From NCBI RefSeq assembly GCF_041435095.1, contig NZ_CP108025.1:248001-312000 (forward strand): a DNA stretch of 64,000 nucleotides. Direction: 5' to 3'. Position numbers and translations under genes: made by a program. The notes beneath the pieces were generated by a model. The model made no database searches. It was not told the DNA's origin and saw nothing but the letters and a program-made list of their open reading frames with translations. Below, piece after piece: positions 26,218 through 35,052 of this stretch (its first letter is position 1; each line of letters begins with the position of its first letter). Origin of the DNA: Kitasatospora sp. NBC_00315. Its GTDB lineage: Bacteria > Actinomycetota > Actinomycetes > Streptomycetales > Streptomycetaceae.

Positions 26218-26539
26218 CGGCGGCGCCGGCCCACCAGCTCACCCATCCACATCGCAACGACGACCGGACCACAGGGGACGTACCGCTCTGGGTCCGGGGG
26301 CGCGCCGGTTGATGCAGGTAACCATCGGATCTGTTCGGGCGGTGAGCTACCTGCGAAGGGCCTCGTTCGCGGTTCCGATCTCGTTGGTCAACAGGCCGTA
26401 GGAAGCGACGAGTTCTCGGACTCCGTTGCAGTGGATCCGGAGTCGATCAACCTCACCGGGGCGCTGGGGTCCGATTCGGCGGACTCGCTGAATCCCCCTG
26501 GGCTGCTGATCGGCCTCGACAGCCGGCATCTGGAAGTGG
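26218..26539. other. Intergenic stretch, no gene recognised
   Basis: About 320 bases with lower GC and stops in all frames except a 60-codon minus-strand frame (26347-26529) that I do not recognise. It is likely decayed sequence linked to the flanking IS remnants. Confidence 0.4.
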
Positions 26540-26787
26540 TTACGTCGATCGGGGCGCCTCGTCGGGGAGTCGACAGGTCGTCGGGTTGATCATCGCAACG
26601 TGGACCATGGTTCCGAGCGGGCCGGCGGGACCCAGCGGTCGCGGGCCGGTCTCGGTGGTTCACGAGGCGGCCGAGGCTCCGCTCGACGACCCCAGCGCCG
26701 GGGCTGGACGACGAATCCCCTGGTTACGGGGGCGCAACGGGCGCTCGTGACCTCGATGCCCGCCGCGGCCCCGTGCTCGACGATGGC
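26540..26787 (-). pseudogene. IS5-like transposase, C-terminal tail
   Basis: The minus strand encodes AIVEHGAAAGIEVTS, GFVVQPRRW, then after a frameshift VVERSLGRLVNHRDRP, and in a third frame TMVHVAMINPTTCRLPDEAP ending at a TAA at 26540. This is the conserved end of IS5-family DDE transposases (the PRRWVVERTLGWL block contains the catalytic glutamate region). Only about 80 codons with two frameshifts remain. It ends 4 nt from the TetR stop codon. Confidence 0.72.
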
Positions 26788-26790
26788 GTT

Positions 26791-27351
26791 TCACCTGTCG
26801 GCGAGGTGTTGAATGGTGGCGCTCAGCCAGGCCTGGAGATCGGCGGGGTCGCCGAGTTCGGAACGCAGGACCCGGCGGCGGGTCGAGACGCCGAGCACGA
26901 AGGCGTCGATCGCGGCGGCTCGGCTGCGGGCCTCCCCGTCGTCCAGGCCGCTGTCACGCAGGTAGCGGTGCAGTGGCTCCAGCGAGTTCGCGTCGAGGAA
27001 TGCGGCCAGCGCCTCCGCTGCCTCCGGGCGCTCGCCGGACGCGCGTTGCAGCACGAGCAGCGGATCCTCCCCGGGTCCACCGAACCAACGCTGGACAATG
27101 CTCGCCGCGAGGCGCGACCCCAGCGCGGACCGGTCGCCGTCGAAGGAGTCCGAGACCGGAAGCTCCACCCGGGTCGCCGCCAGGAAGAGGCCGTCCTTGC
27201 CGCCGAAATAGCGCGTGATCAGGTTGGGCGACACACAGGCCGCGTCGGCCACGCCTTTGACCGTGATCGCCGCGTACCCGTGCTGGGCGAACTGGCGTTG
27301 AGCGTGCTCCAGGATCCGCTGCCTGGTGGCGGCCGCATTGCGCAAAGTCAT
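26791..27351 (-). CDS. TetR-family repressor
   Basis: 186 residues. The helix-turn-helix region is LEHAQRQFAQHGYAAITVKG with VSPNLITRYFGGKDGLF. The C-terminal domain is a standard TetR ligand-binding fold. The chosen ATG at 27351 leaves no room for a ribosome site, because the start codon touches the first of two palindromes; the mRNA may be leaderless. It is divergent from the hydrolase gene with only 37 bp between the start codons, so it almost certainly controls both. The 3' end directly abuts an IS5 remnant. Confidence 0.88.
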   Translation of the reverse strand: MTLRNAAATRQRILEHAQRQFAQHGYAAITVKGVADAACVSPNLITRYFGGKDGLFLAATRVELPVSDSFDGDRSALGSRLAASIVQRWFGGPGEDPLLVLQRASGERPEAAEALAAFLDANSLEPLHRYLRDSGLDDGEARSRAAAIDAFVLGVSTRRRVLRSELGDPADLQAWLSATIQHLADR

Positions 27352-27389
27352 GTGTACGAGCATACACATCGTGTGTACGCTGATACACA
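27351..27389. promoter_or_regulatory. Two tandem TGTGTA-N6-TACACA operators
   Basis: The 18-bp palindromes at 27351-27368 and 27372-27389 have identical arms (TGTGTA and TACACA) and centres 21 bp apart, two helical turns. The first begins at the TetR start codon and the second ends in the first base of the hydrolase ATG. They fill the whole gap between the divergent genes. Confidence 0.88.
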
Positions 27390-28429
27390 TGATGGACGAA
27401 CTGCGAGAGCGGATCCGGCGGACGCGGCGTGTCACGACCCCGTGGAGTGACGACGGGACGCACGGCATCAGCAGTACCCGCCTCGACGAACTGCTCGAAC
27501 GCTGGGTGGACGGGTACGACTGGAGCGTGCACGAGCGCCGTATCAGGGAGCTCCCCTGGGTGACGGTGCAGGCAGGCGACACCGGCCTCCGGGTGATCCA
27601 CCAGCGGTCCGCGAATCCCAACGCCCCTGTGGTCGTACTACTGCACGGCTGGCCGGACTCGGTGCTGCGGTTCGAGCGCGTCCTGCCCCTGCTCGCGGAC
27701 ATGCACGTGGTGGTTCCCGCGCTGCCGGGCTTCCCCTTCGCAGCCCCGCTCACCACTCCCGGCGTCTCGGTCAACAGGATCGCCGATATCGTCGCGGACG
27801 CTCTCGACGAGCTCGGCTACTCGCGGTACACGGTGTCCGGCGGCGACGTGGGTGGCACCGTCGCGGAAATCCTCGCGGCCGAACACCCGGACCGGGTGAC
27901 TGCCCTGCACCTCACGAACATCGCCCCGCTGCGCGCGCTCACGGCGGACCCGGCGAAGCTCGCCCCCGACGCGGCCGCCTACCTCCGCCGGTCGGCGCAG
28001 TGGTTCCGAAGCGAAGGAGGGTACATCGCGGAGCAGTCGACGCGGCCGAACACGCTCGCCGTCGCCCTCGGCGACTCACCAGCCGGCCTCATGGCATGGA
28101 TCGTCGAGAAACTGGAGTCCTGGTCCGACGAGTCGGCCTTCACTCCGGACGAGCTTCTCACCTGGGTCACCGCCTACTGGGTCACCGGCACGATCGCCAC
28201 CTCATTCGCCACCTACGTCGAACCGGCCACCCTTCCTGACCGGATCGACACGCCGACCGTGCTCTCCGTGTTCCCACGCGACCTGAAACCGGAGCCGCGA
28301 AGCTACGCTGAGGCGTTCCTCAACCTCCACGACTACGTGGAACACCCTTCCGGCGGCCACTTCGCAGCCTGGGAACAGCCCGGGGCCTACGCCGACGACG
28401 TACGCCGTGCGGCCAAGCTGGGCGGCTGA
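27389..28429 (+). CDS. Epoxide-hydrolase-like alpha/beta hydrolase
   Basis: 346 residues. It has the N-terminal EHN-type cap (WSVHERRIRELPWVTVQAGD), the oxyanion motif HGWPDS, and nucleophile Asp in SGGDVGG, as in microsomal-type epoxide hydrolases. The late histidine is in SGGHFAAWEQP. It likely opens epoxides or acts on related xenobiotics. ATG ATG at 27389-27394 starts the gene with no ribosome site upstream, only the operator. Regulation by the divergent TetR protein is strongly implied. Confidence 0.85.
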   Translation: MMDELRERIRRTRRVTTPWSDDGTHGISSTRLDELLERWVDGYDWSVHERRIRELPWVTVQAGDTGLRVIHQRSANPNAPVVVLLHGWPDSVLRFERVLPLLADMHVVVPALPGFPFAAPLTTPGVSVNRIADIVADALDELGYSRYTVSGGDVGGTVAEILAAEHPDRVTALHLTNIAPLRALTADPAKLAPDAAAYLRRSAQWFRSEGGYIAEQSTRPNTLAVALGDSPAGLMAWIVEKLESWSDESAFTPDELLTWVTAYWVTGTIATSFATYVEPATLPDRIDTPTVLSVFPRDLKPEPRSYAEAFLNLHDYVEHPSGGHFAAWEQPGAYADDVRRAAKLGG

Positions 28430-28649
28430 ACCGCGCTCCACGGAGACACTGTCAGGTTGAGTGGATGGCTCTTCTGACGGCATGTCGTGCGGTTGGCCGA
28501 CCGCCACCCCTCTGCCTGAACAGCGCAAACGCACCCCTCTATCCCGGAAAGACACGGCCCACCGTCAAGTGCTGGCGGACCGGACCGGATTGTTCGCGGC
28601 GCTGCCTGATCGGCGGCCAGGCTGGTGTCCCGCGCACAACCTCTTGACG

Positions 28650-29483
28650 TCACCGTGCGCACAACCGGTCCAATGCCGACTGGCTCTCACCGTCCGCCGC
28701 GCGGCCGATCATCAACCGCTGGTCCGGATCTTGGAGTGGCACAAGCACTTCGAAGTACACGGCGATCACCCCGGCGCCCGGATGCCGCATCTCCTTGTGT
28801 CCGGGGCCGTTGACCTTCACGTCTCGCTCGGCCCACAATCGCGCGAATTCCTCGTTATGGCTGGTGCATTCGATGATGAGGTCGGTCAACGCCTGGTCCT
28901 CCGGGTGCGCGGCCCACGCTGCGCGCAGGTGGGCGATCCCCTCCCGCGCGACGCGCTCGCGGTCGACATAGAACTCGCGCATTTCCGGATGCAGCAGGCA
29001 CAGCCACATCGCATTGCGCTGCGACGGCGGCAGGGTGTCGAAGTCCATCAGCAGCCTGGCCATTTCGGCGTTCCAGGCCAGGATGTCGTAGCGGTGGTTC
29101 ATCAGCATGGCCGGCAGCGGCGACAGGTCGGTGACCAGCCGGGCCAGCGACGGCGCCGCAGTGGTGGCGGGTTTGGCGGCGTTGCGGGGGCGCTGCTGGG
29201 CCAGGTTGAAGAGGTAGGCGCGTTCGTCCGGGGCCAGGCGCAGCGCCCGTGCCAGTGCCTCCACCACGTTCGCTGAGGGCCGCAGCCCCCGGGCCTGTTC
29301 CAGCCGCACGATGTAGTCGATGCTGACCCCGGCCAGTTCGGCGACCTCTTCGCGACGCAATCCCGGGGTCCGCCGGGCCCGCTGGCGCGCCGGCAGATTG
29401 AAGTCGCGCGGATCCAGGCGTTCGCGCCGGGTCCGAAGGAACGCGGCCAGCTCCTGTGTCGTGTTCACGGTGCGGGTCATCAT
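28650..29483 (-). CDS. XRE-family regulator with MmyB-like ligand domain
   Basis: 277 residues. The N-terminal helix-turn-helix contains GLRREEVAELAGVSIDYIVR, followed by a PAS-like MmyB ligand-binding domain (LPAMLMNHRYDILAWNAEMA, FYVDRERVAREGIAHLRAAW). Such proteins usually repress an adjacent oxidoreductase and bind a small hydrophobic ligand. It is divergent from the aldo/keto reductase gene across 117 nt. The ATG at 29483 overlaps the palindrome TGTTCGATCGAACA, suggesting autoregulation. Confidence 0.88.
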   Translation of the reverse strand: MMTRTVNTTQELAAFLRTRRERLDPRDFNLPARQRARRTPGLRREEVAELAGVSIDYIVRLEQARGLRPSANVVEALARALRLAPDERAYLFNLAQQRPRNAAKPATTAAPSLARLVTDLSPLPAMLMNHRYDILAWNAEMARLLMDFDTLPPSQRNAMWLCLLHPEMREFYVDRERVAREGIAHLRAAWAAHPEDQALTDLIIECTSHNEEFARLWAERDVKVNGPGHKEMRHPGAGVIAVYFEVLVPLQDPDQRLMIGRAADGESQSALDRLCAR

Positions 29484-29525
29484 GTTCGATCGAACAGTCA
29501 GGGTAGGACTGGTGTTCCCAGGAAC
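29483..29525. promoter_or_regulatory. Operator candidates between XRE and aldo/keto reductase genes
   Basis: A perfect 14-bp palindrome TGTTCGATCGAACA (29483-29496) overlaps the XRE start codon. A second dyad GTTCC-CA-GGAAC lies at 29514-29525. Both share GTTC/GAAC arms and have centres 30 bp apart, so the XRE protein could bind both. Confidence 0.55.
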
Positions 29526-29600
29526 TTCCTTCCCTTATCCCCGGCTTGCGGCGGTCACAGACTTGTTCTCGACAACGGATCACACACGCAGGAGGACACG

Positions 29601-30689
29601 ATGTCGCTCACCCTCGACACCTACCGGTTGCTGGGCCGCTCCGGACTGCGGGTCTCTTCGCTGGCGCTGGGCGCGGCGACCTTCGGCACCGAGTGGGGCT
29701 GGGGCACCGGGCAGGACGAGGCGCGTGAGCTGTTCGACCTCTACGTCGAACGCGGTGGAAACTTCATCGACACCGCCAACACCTACACCGATGGCAGCTC
29801 CGAGCGCCTGCTGGGCGAATTCACCCGCGACAACCGCGAAAGCCTGGTGCTGGCAACGAAATACACCACGCTGCGTCGTCCCGGCGACCCGAATTCCGGG
29901 GGCCCTCATCGTAAGAGCCTGTTCGCGTCAGTGGAAGCCAGTCTGCGGCAGCTGAATACGGACTACATCGATCTGCTCTACCTTCACGTGTGGGATTTCA
30001 CGACACCGGTTGAAGAGATCCTGCGCGGCCTGGACGATCTGGTCCGGCAGGGCAAGGTCCTGTACGTGGCAATCTCCAACACCCCCGCCTGGCAGGTGTC
30101 GCACATGCAGGCGATCGCCGAGCTGCGCGGCTGGTCGCCGCTGGTCGCCCTGCAGATCGAATACAACCTGATCGAGCGTACCGGGGAACGTGACCTGATC
30201 CCCATGGCACGCGAGATGGGGTTGGGCGTGGTGCCGTACTCGCCACTGGCCGGCGGGGTGCTCACCGGCAAGTACAGCCGCGACGACCTGACCGCGACGA
30301 ACACTGCCGTCGGCGACGGCACCCGTAAACATTTCAACATCGCCAACGGCGGGCTCACCGAACGCAACCTGGACATCGCTGATGTCGTGAAGGAGGTCGC
30401 CACGGAGCTGGGCCGCACAACCGCCCAGGTCGGGCTGGCCTGGACCCTGCAGAACCCGGACGTGACGGCACCGCTCATCGGCGCCCGCACCCTCGCGCAA
30501 CTGGAGGACAATCTGGGCGCCCTGGATGTCGACTTCACGGCCTCCCAGCTGGCCCGGCTCGACAAGGCCAGCGCGATCGAACTCGGCTTCCCGCATGACA
30601 TGCTCGCCGGCGACAGGATGCGCGCGGTGACCCACGGCGACCTGAAGATCGAACCCCGCGGCGCCGTCAAGGCGCGGAACGTAAGGTGA
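29601..30689 (+). CDS. Aldo/keto reductase
   Basis: 362 residues, a TIM-barrel NADPH-dependent reductase. The catalytic tetrad is visible as Asp57, Tyr62, Lys87 and His129 (FIDTANTY, ATKYTT, YLHVWD). It is closest to the AKR11/YhdN-like group acting on aldehydes, ketones or sugars. A strong GGAGGA site precedes the ATG. It is divergent from the XRE regulator, which probably represses it. Confidence 0.9.
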   Translation: MSLTLDTYRLLGRSGLRVSSLALGAATFGTEWGWGTGQDEARELFDLYVERGGNFIDTANTYTDGSSERLLGEFTRDNRESLVLATKYTTLRRPGDPNSGGPHRKSLFASVEASLRQLNTDYIDLLYLHVWDFTTPVEEILRGLDDLVRQGKVLYVAISNTPAWQVSHMQAIAELRGWSPLVALQIEYNLIERTGERDLIPMAREMGLGVVPYSPLAGGVLTGKYSRDDLTATNTAVGDGTRKHFNIANGGLTERNLDIADVVKEVATELGRTTAQVGLAWTLQNPDVTAPLIGARTLAQLEDNLGALDVDFTASQLARLDKASAIELGFPHDMLAGDRMRAVTHGDLKIEPRGAVKARNVR

Positions 30690-30897
30690 TGTCCCTTTCG
30701 TCGGCGCCGGTCTCCGTCACCAGCGTGCTGAGACCGTCCGCGACCTCATTGAGAACGGCAACTCACGGCTCCGCAAAAAGGAGCAACCCCACTCCCGGTC
30801 CCTGCCGGTGCTCTGCTGTCCGGCAGTCGCAGTCATTCTGGTCTAATCGCCGCAAACGCGGGCAGGCGCTGAGTAGACCACCTCGAAAGGAGTTCGT

Positions 30898-31398
30898 ATG
30901 TCAACCGACGCCATCGTCCTTCTCAAGGAGGACCACAAGGAGGTACGTCGGCTTTTCCGGGCCTTCGAAGCCACCGGTGACGATGCGAAGGCACAGAAGG
31001 CCGACCTGGTCAGCAAGATCGTGGAGGCGCTGACGGTCCACACCTACATCGAGAACGAGGTCATGTACCCCGAGGTCCGCAAGCTCGTCCCGGACCTCGA
31101 AAGCGACATCCTGGAGTCCTACGAGGAACATCACGTCGCGGACGTGCTCTGTGCGGAACTCGACGCCCTCGGACCCGATGACGAACGCTTCGACGCCAAG
31201 ACCACCGTCCTCATCGAGTCGGTCGGCCACCACATCGAAGAGGAGGAAGGCGACTGGTTCCCCAAAGTCCGGGCCGCCCTCGGACGCAAGGAGCTTCAGG
31301 AGATCGGCGCCCGAATGCTCGAAGTCCGCGCCACCGCGCCCAAACGGCCCCAGCAGCCCAGCTCACTCAAGAAGGCCGCCGACGCCCTCCTCGCATAA
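30898..31398 (+). CDS. Hemerythrin HHE-domain protein
   Basis: 166 residues, all helical. Diiron ligand pattern: His in KEDHKEVRRLF, His in LTVHTYIENEVMYPE, His pair in YEEHHVADV and His in VGHHIEEEEGDWFP. Such small cytoplasmic proteins bind O2, NO or peroxide, or scavenge iron under stress in actinobacteria. A GAAAGGAG site precedes the ATG. It stands alone, 208 nt after the aldo/keto reductase gene, at the edge of the stress island. Confidence 0.9.
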   Translation: MSTDAIVLLKEDHKEVRRLFRAFEATGDDAKAQKADLVSKIVEALTVHTYIENEVMYPEVRKLVPDLESDILESYEEHHVADVLCAELDALGPDDERFDAKTTVLIESVGHHIEEEEGDWFPKVRAALGRKELQEIGARMLEVRATAPKRPQQPSSLKKAADALLA

Positions 31399-31627
31399 GG
31401 CTGCCGTCCGCTCGTCACACTCACGGTCGTGGTCCCGTAGGCAACGATCGCCGACCCGGTGGGCCGCCGGCGGCGGCGGCCCACAGCCGGGGCGATGGGC
31501 ACCACCGCACTGAGAGCGGGCCGTGCCGTCGGGTCGGCCGGGACCCGGCCGTCCGGATCGCCGGTGCGGCCCCGCCCCGAGATCCGCGTGGCGAGAAAGG
31601 GGAGGACGGAACAGCACGGAGGTCGTC

Positions 31628-31777
31628 GTGATCGTCCTCGGGGTCATCCTCGTCGTCGGTTTCCTCGACGGCATATCCATCCTGTGGACCATCGGCATCG
31701 CCCTCGTCGTCATCGGGCTCATCCTCTGGGTACCGGGGGCCGTCGGTCACGTCGCAGACCACAAGCCCTACCGGTGA
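31628..31777 (+). CDS. Small membrane protein (49 residues)
   Basis: Two hydrophobic segments (VLGVILVVGFLDGISI, then TIGIALVVIGLILWVPGAV) joined by a short turn and followed by a hydrophilic tail VADHKPYR. It resembles the short two-helix proteins widespread in Streptomyces, of unknown function. The GTG at 31628 has a GGAGG site; the open frame upstream of it is not membrane-like. Confidence 0.65.
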   Translation: MIVLGVILVVGFLDGISILWTIGIALVVIGLILWVPGAVGHVADHKPYR

Positions 31778-32202
31778 CAGCCCACCCCTGGCTGCACAGT
31801 AAGGCGGCGCGGCGACCGGCCGTGGCGACCGTCCTGTGCGGCGTAGGAAGCGGGCAGCCTGCTCATTCGGGGCGGGGGCAGCGGGGTGCGGCGCGTTTCC
31901 AGAACTTCCAGGACCTGCGGCCTGGACAGATGCCGGGACGAGGCGGCAGGGCTGCTCACCACCGCGATGACGAAGGCACCCGAAGAGCTGAACTGCGCCC
32001 GCAAGGCCCGCGGCCCGCGTTTCATCGTCAACCCTCACCGGCACTGACGGACAACCCGTGAACCGGTGACACACAAGGACCCGACTCCCGGTCACGGGAG
32101 AACTGCCTACATCTCGGGCCCGAACCGGCCCGGCAACGCAGCCCGGGCGATCCGGTGGGCCGCGCGCCGTTGAGACTGCGTCGGAGGGGCAGGCGAAGGT
32201 GT
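31778..32202. other. Intergenic stretch, nothing recognised
   Basis: About 425 bases between the small membrane protein and the TspO gene. Open frames on both strands have atypical codon use and no recognised domain. Confidence 0.4.
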
Positions 32203-32718
32203 ATGAGGATCATCAGCGAACGATCACAGCGCCCTACCCGCGGCCGCTGGCAGGTGTATGCGGCCACCACGTCGGCCGTGACGGCGACAGCGATCATCGG
32301 TGGGCGGGCAGTGGATGCCGACAGCGCCTGGTACCGGTCCTTGGCCAAGCCGCCGTGGCAGCCTCCCGGCTGGGCGTTCGGCGCGGTATGGACCCCGCTG
32401 TACGCGTCGATCGCCTGGGCCGGCGGCCGGGCCCTGCTCAAAACGCACGGCCAGGAGCGCCGAGCCCTCACTGCAAGCCTCGGCGTCAACCTCACCCTGA
32501 ACACCGCGTGGAACTGGCTCTTCTTCCACGGCCGCAGCCCGACGGCCGGCGCGGCAGGCACCCTCGTACTGGACCTCAGCAACACCGACCTCATCCGACG
32601 CACCGCCCACGCCGACCGAACAGCAGCCACCGCCCTGATCCCGTACGCCGCATGGTCCGCCTTCGCAACCGCCCTCAACATCGACATCGCCCGCCGCGAC
32701 CGCACGAACAGGCGGTGA
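32203..32718 (+). CDS. TspO/MBR-family membrane protein
   Basis: 171 residues with about five hydrophobic helices. Family motifs: WYRSLAKPPWQPPGWAFGAV after helix 1, WTPLYASIAWAGG and LTLNTAWNWLFFHGR. TspO proteins bind tetrapyrroles and cholesterol-like ligands and are linked to oxidative stress. The ATG at 32203 is chosen because the family alignment begins just after it. A weak GAAGG site is present. A basic N-terminal extension is typical of actinobacterial members. Confidence 0.85.
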   Translation: MRIISERSQRPTRGRWQVYAATTSAVTATAIIGGRAVDADSAWYRSLAKPPWQPPGWAFGAVWTPLYASIAWAGGRALLKTHGQERRALTASLGVNLTLNTAWNWLFFHGRSPTAGAAGTLVLDLSNTDLIRRTAHADRTAATALIPYAAWSAFATALNIDIARRDRTNRR

Positions 32719-32903
32719 CCAGGTCATAGTTCGTCCGGAAGACTGCACGGAGGACGGTCACAGGGAGGATCGCCCCTCCACGAGCAAGCGGATGAGACTC
32801 AACCAGCCGACGGTTGCGGGCGGTTTCAGCATCGACGGCTTCCTCTGGTCCGGATGGCAGCGTGCGGGTGCGACAGGGCGGGGCAGCGGTCACGCTGAGG
32901 GGT

Positions 32904-33233
32904 ATGGACATCGTCGTCGTGCTGGAGCTGGACATGCCGAGCAACGTGCGCGTCCTGGGCCCCGGCCGCACACCCGCGGACCCGCAGCACCCGGTGCGCC
33001 GCGCACATGCCGTGCCCGCCGGAGACTCGGGAACATGCGGCCCTCTCACGTTGTGCGGCCTGGACACCGGCGAGATGACGCTCGCCCCGCACAGAATCGC
33101 CGACCCCGACCAGACGTGGTGGCCGCCGCACTGGCACGCGTGCAGCTTCTGCCACGCCGCCCGGCAGACCACCGCGCCCCCCGCCCGGCCGGCCGTCGCG
33201 AACCTGCCCGAAGCAGTGGCGGCGGCGAACTGA
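32904..33233 (+). CDS. Hypothetical protein with CxxC near the C-terminus
   Basis: 109 residues, not recognised. The codon use is typical for the genome. Features: an N-terminal beta strand (MDIVVVLELDMP), a cysteine in CGPLTLCGLDTG and a WHACSFCHAARQT segment that could bind a metal. The ATG is preceded by GAGGGG. It is a candidate small redox or zinc protein; no function is assigned. Confidence 0.5.
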   Translation: MDIVVVLELDMPSNVRVLGPGRTPADPQHPVRRAHAVPAGDSGTCGPLTLCGLDTGEMTLAPHRIADPDQTWWPPHWHACSFCHAARQTTAPPARPAVANLPEAVAAAN

Positions 33234-33342
33234 AAACCTCGTCCCAGGCGCCCGGTGTCCCGGCCCCCCCACGACAGAGCCCCCGTCCTCATGGTCAGGC
33301 AGCGCCGGGATGGCTGCGGCCGGCCGCGCACTCACAGGCGCT

Positions 33343-33612
33343 CTACGACCGGACCGCGGCGTAGTGGGAGCGGACCGGGGCGACGGCAGATGGTGGGGCG
33401 GCGATCTGGGCAAGGGTGTCGTGCAGGAGTCGGACGGCATCCTCGGCCCATTGAGCCGACGGCGGCGGGCACGACGGTACGAAGCCGAGGCCGCCGTGGC
33501 TACGGGCGAGCCGGATGGTCACAATCGCGAGGGCCTCGCGCAGATTCGCCAGCCGTTCGACGGGTGGCAGAACGTCCTGTCGGCGAAGCGCGTGCCACAG
33601 CGAAGGCGCCAT
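33343..33612 (-). CDS. Hypothetical protein, doubtful
   Basis: About 89 residues (MAPSLWHALRRQDVLPPVE start, LREALAIVTIRLARSHGG in the middle, ending SHYAAVRS). Codon use is acceptable and helices are predicted, but there is no clear ribosome site and no recognised family. The frame extends upstream to 33738. It may be the remnant of a larger regulator. Confidence 0.25.
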   Translation of the reverse strand: MAPSLWHALRRQDVLPPVERLANLREALAIVTIRLARSHGGLGFVPSCPPPSAQWAEDAVRLLHDTLAQIAAPPSAVAPVRSHYAAVRS

Positions 33613-33750
33613 GGCGACCGGCCGCCGACGGGCCGCCTGCCCGCACCCTTCTTCGCGGCGGTTCACCGGCCTCGCGGGAACGCCGTGGCCTCGCGCGATG
33701 GTCGGCTTCGAGGCTCGTGAGCTCACGGGCCCAGACATCGGATCGAGTCG

Positions 33751-33936
33751 TCACCGGGCCAGGACGGAGGCCGCGCTGCCCAGCAGGTTGTCGATGACGG
33801 GGGCGAAGGCGGTGGAAGCGAGCAGGAACCCGAAGACGACGGCGACGCAGGCCGCGAAACCGGTCGCCTGACGGTTGCGGACGAGGACGCCGAGGACGAC
33901 GCCGAAAAACAGTACTCCGGACATGGTGAAGGTCAC
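33751..33936 (-). CDS. Small membrane protein (61 residues)
   Basis: Two hydrophobic segments: MSGVLFFGVVLGVLV and ATGFAACVAVVFGFLLASTA, joined by a polar turn RNRQ. It resembles short membrane proteins found near mobile or conjugative genes in Streptomyces. GTG at 33936 has a GGGAG site 7 nt away; ATG at 33924 is the alternative. Function unknown. Confidence 0.55.
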   Translation of the reverse strand: MTFTMSGVLFFGVVLGVLVRNRQATGFAACVAVVFGFLLASTAFAPVIDNLLGSAASVLAR

Positions 33937-34385
33937 CGGGCGACTCCCTTCCTCGGGCGGTGGAAGACGAAAGAGCGCTACCCGCAGCCGCAAGCGGCCG
34001 ACGCGTTGGTCCCAGGCGGCCGCGAATTCGTCCTCGCTCGCGGGTAGGCCACGGAGGTGAGTGCCAGGCGACCGGGCCGGCCAGGCTGATGTCGGCGGCC
34101 GGGGGGGTATTCGAGCCGGCGCGCCGGAGTGCGGCCCGTCGCCGTTGTGGCCGGTCGCAGACAGTCGTCGGGCGACGTCCTGCTCGACCTGACGGCGAGT
34201 CGGCCCCGCGGCGTGCGTGGCGGTGCGCGGCCAGCAGGCTGCGTCGGGCCGTGTCCTCGGCCGCGCTCGCCGGCCCGGTTTCCGTCGGGCCCGGCTCTGT
34301 GAGTGGTGGCCGGTGCGGAGTGCAGGTGCCAGTCGTCGTCTCGGGCGCCTCGCACGGCTGTGGAGGACCGAACGTCGTGGGCGGG
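33937..34385. other. Intergenic stretch, nothing recognised
   Basis: About 450 bases upstream of the small membrane protein and downstream of an Hsp20 gene. It is very G-rich on the plus strand, and the long open frame there has no domain or ribosome site. Confidence 0.4.
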
Positions 34386-34420
34386 CCGCGCGGCCCCGGT
34401 TGGGTTCCGGGGCCGCGCGG
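34386..34420 (-). terminator. 14-bp perfect hairpin after hsp20
   Basis: Arms 34386-34399 and 34407-34420 are perfectly complementary with a 7-nt loop. It lies 19 nt beyond the Hsp20 stop codon on the minus strand. Confidence 0.75.
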
Positions 34421-34438
34421 GCGACGCCAAGGTGAGCG

Positions 34439-34924
34439 TCAGGCGTTGATCGCCTCGCGCCGGGAGTCGACTCCGGTCGGTTGGGGCTCCTGCGGGGGCC
34501 GCACGGCGGCGGGGGCGCCGCTCCGGGTGCGGCCTGTGATCTGGATCTTGCGGGGCTTGGCCTTCTCCGTCACCGGGATCTGCACGGTGAGCACGCCCTG
34601 GTCGTAGTCGGCCTCGATACGGTCGGTGTCCAGCGCATCGCCCAGGAACACCTGCCGGGTGAACGTCCCCAGGGTGCGCTCGTCGGCCAGCACCTGCGCA
34701 CCCTCCGGCAGCCCGCCCCGGCGCTGTGCACGGACGGTCAGCACGTTGCGCTCAACGTCCAGGTCGATGGACGCCGGGTCGATGCCCGGCAGGTCCAGGC
34801 ACAGGACGAAGCTCTGGCCGTCGCGGAAGGCGGTCAGCGGCATGCCGGCCGGCTTCGCCGGGGTACCGAGCAGCTGCTGCGCGAGACGGTCGAAGTCGCG
34901 GTAGGGGTCGGTACGCATCAGCAC
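34439..34924 (-). CDS. Hsp20/alpha-crystallin small heat-shock protein
   Basis: 161 residues. The alpha-crystallin domain spans about 40-135, with FVLCLDLPGIDPASIDLDVE and the hallmark ADYDQGVLTVQIPV. N-terminus MRTDPYRDFDRLAQQLLG is shared with the second Hsp20 at 40705-41142. It holds unfolding proteins under heat or other stress. GTG at 34924 or the in-frame ATG at 34918 may start; a GAGGAG site favours the GTG. It has its own promoter upstream. Confidence 0.92.
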   Translation of the reverse strand: MLMRTDPYRDFDRLAQQLLGTPAKPAGMPLTAFRDGQSFVLCLDLPGIDPASIDLDVERNVLTVRAQRRGGLPEGAQVLADERTLGTFTRQVFLGDALDTDRIEADYDQGVLTVQIPVTEKAKPRKIQITGRTRSGAPAAVRPPQEPQPTGVDSRREAINA

Positions 34925-35015
34925 GGTGATTCAGCTCCTCACAATCGCAGCGGAACGAGCGTCGACAGCGGCAGAGCGGATACCGCCCTACCAGATAGTC
35001 TGCCGGGCTCATCGA

Positions 35016-35052
35016 CAAGAAAGTTATAGCGCCAGGATAGGTTGATTGACAA
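35016..35052 (-). promoter_or_regulatory. Promoter of the first hsp20
   Basis: On the minus strand TTGTCA (35052-35047) and TATAAC (35028-35023) are 18 bp apart, close to the principal sigma factor consensus. This leaves an untranslated leader of about 90 nt. GACAAG occurs twice nearby (about 35014 and 35048), possibly half-sites for a repressor. Confidence 0.5.

Noticed and set aside
33960..34607. Plus-strand frame of 215 codons overlapping hsp20
   Set aside because: It is Arg/Gly-rich, runs antisense through the alpha-crystallin gene and crosses its terminator.
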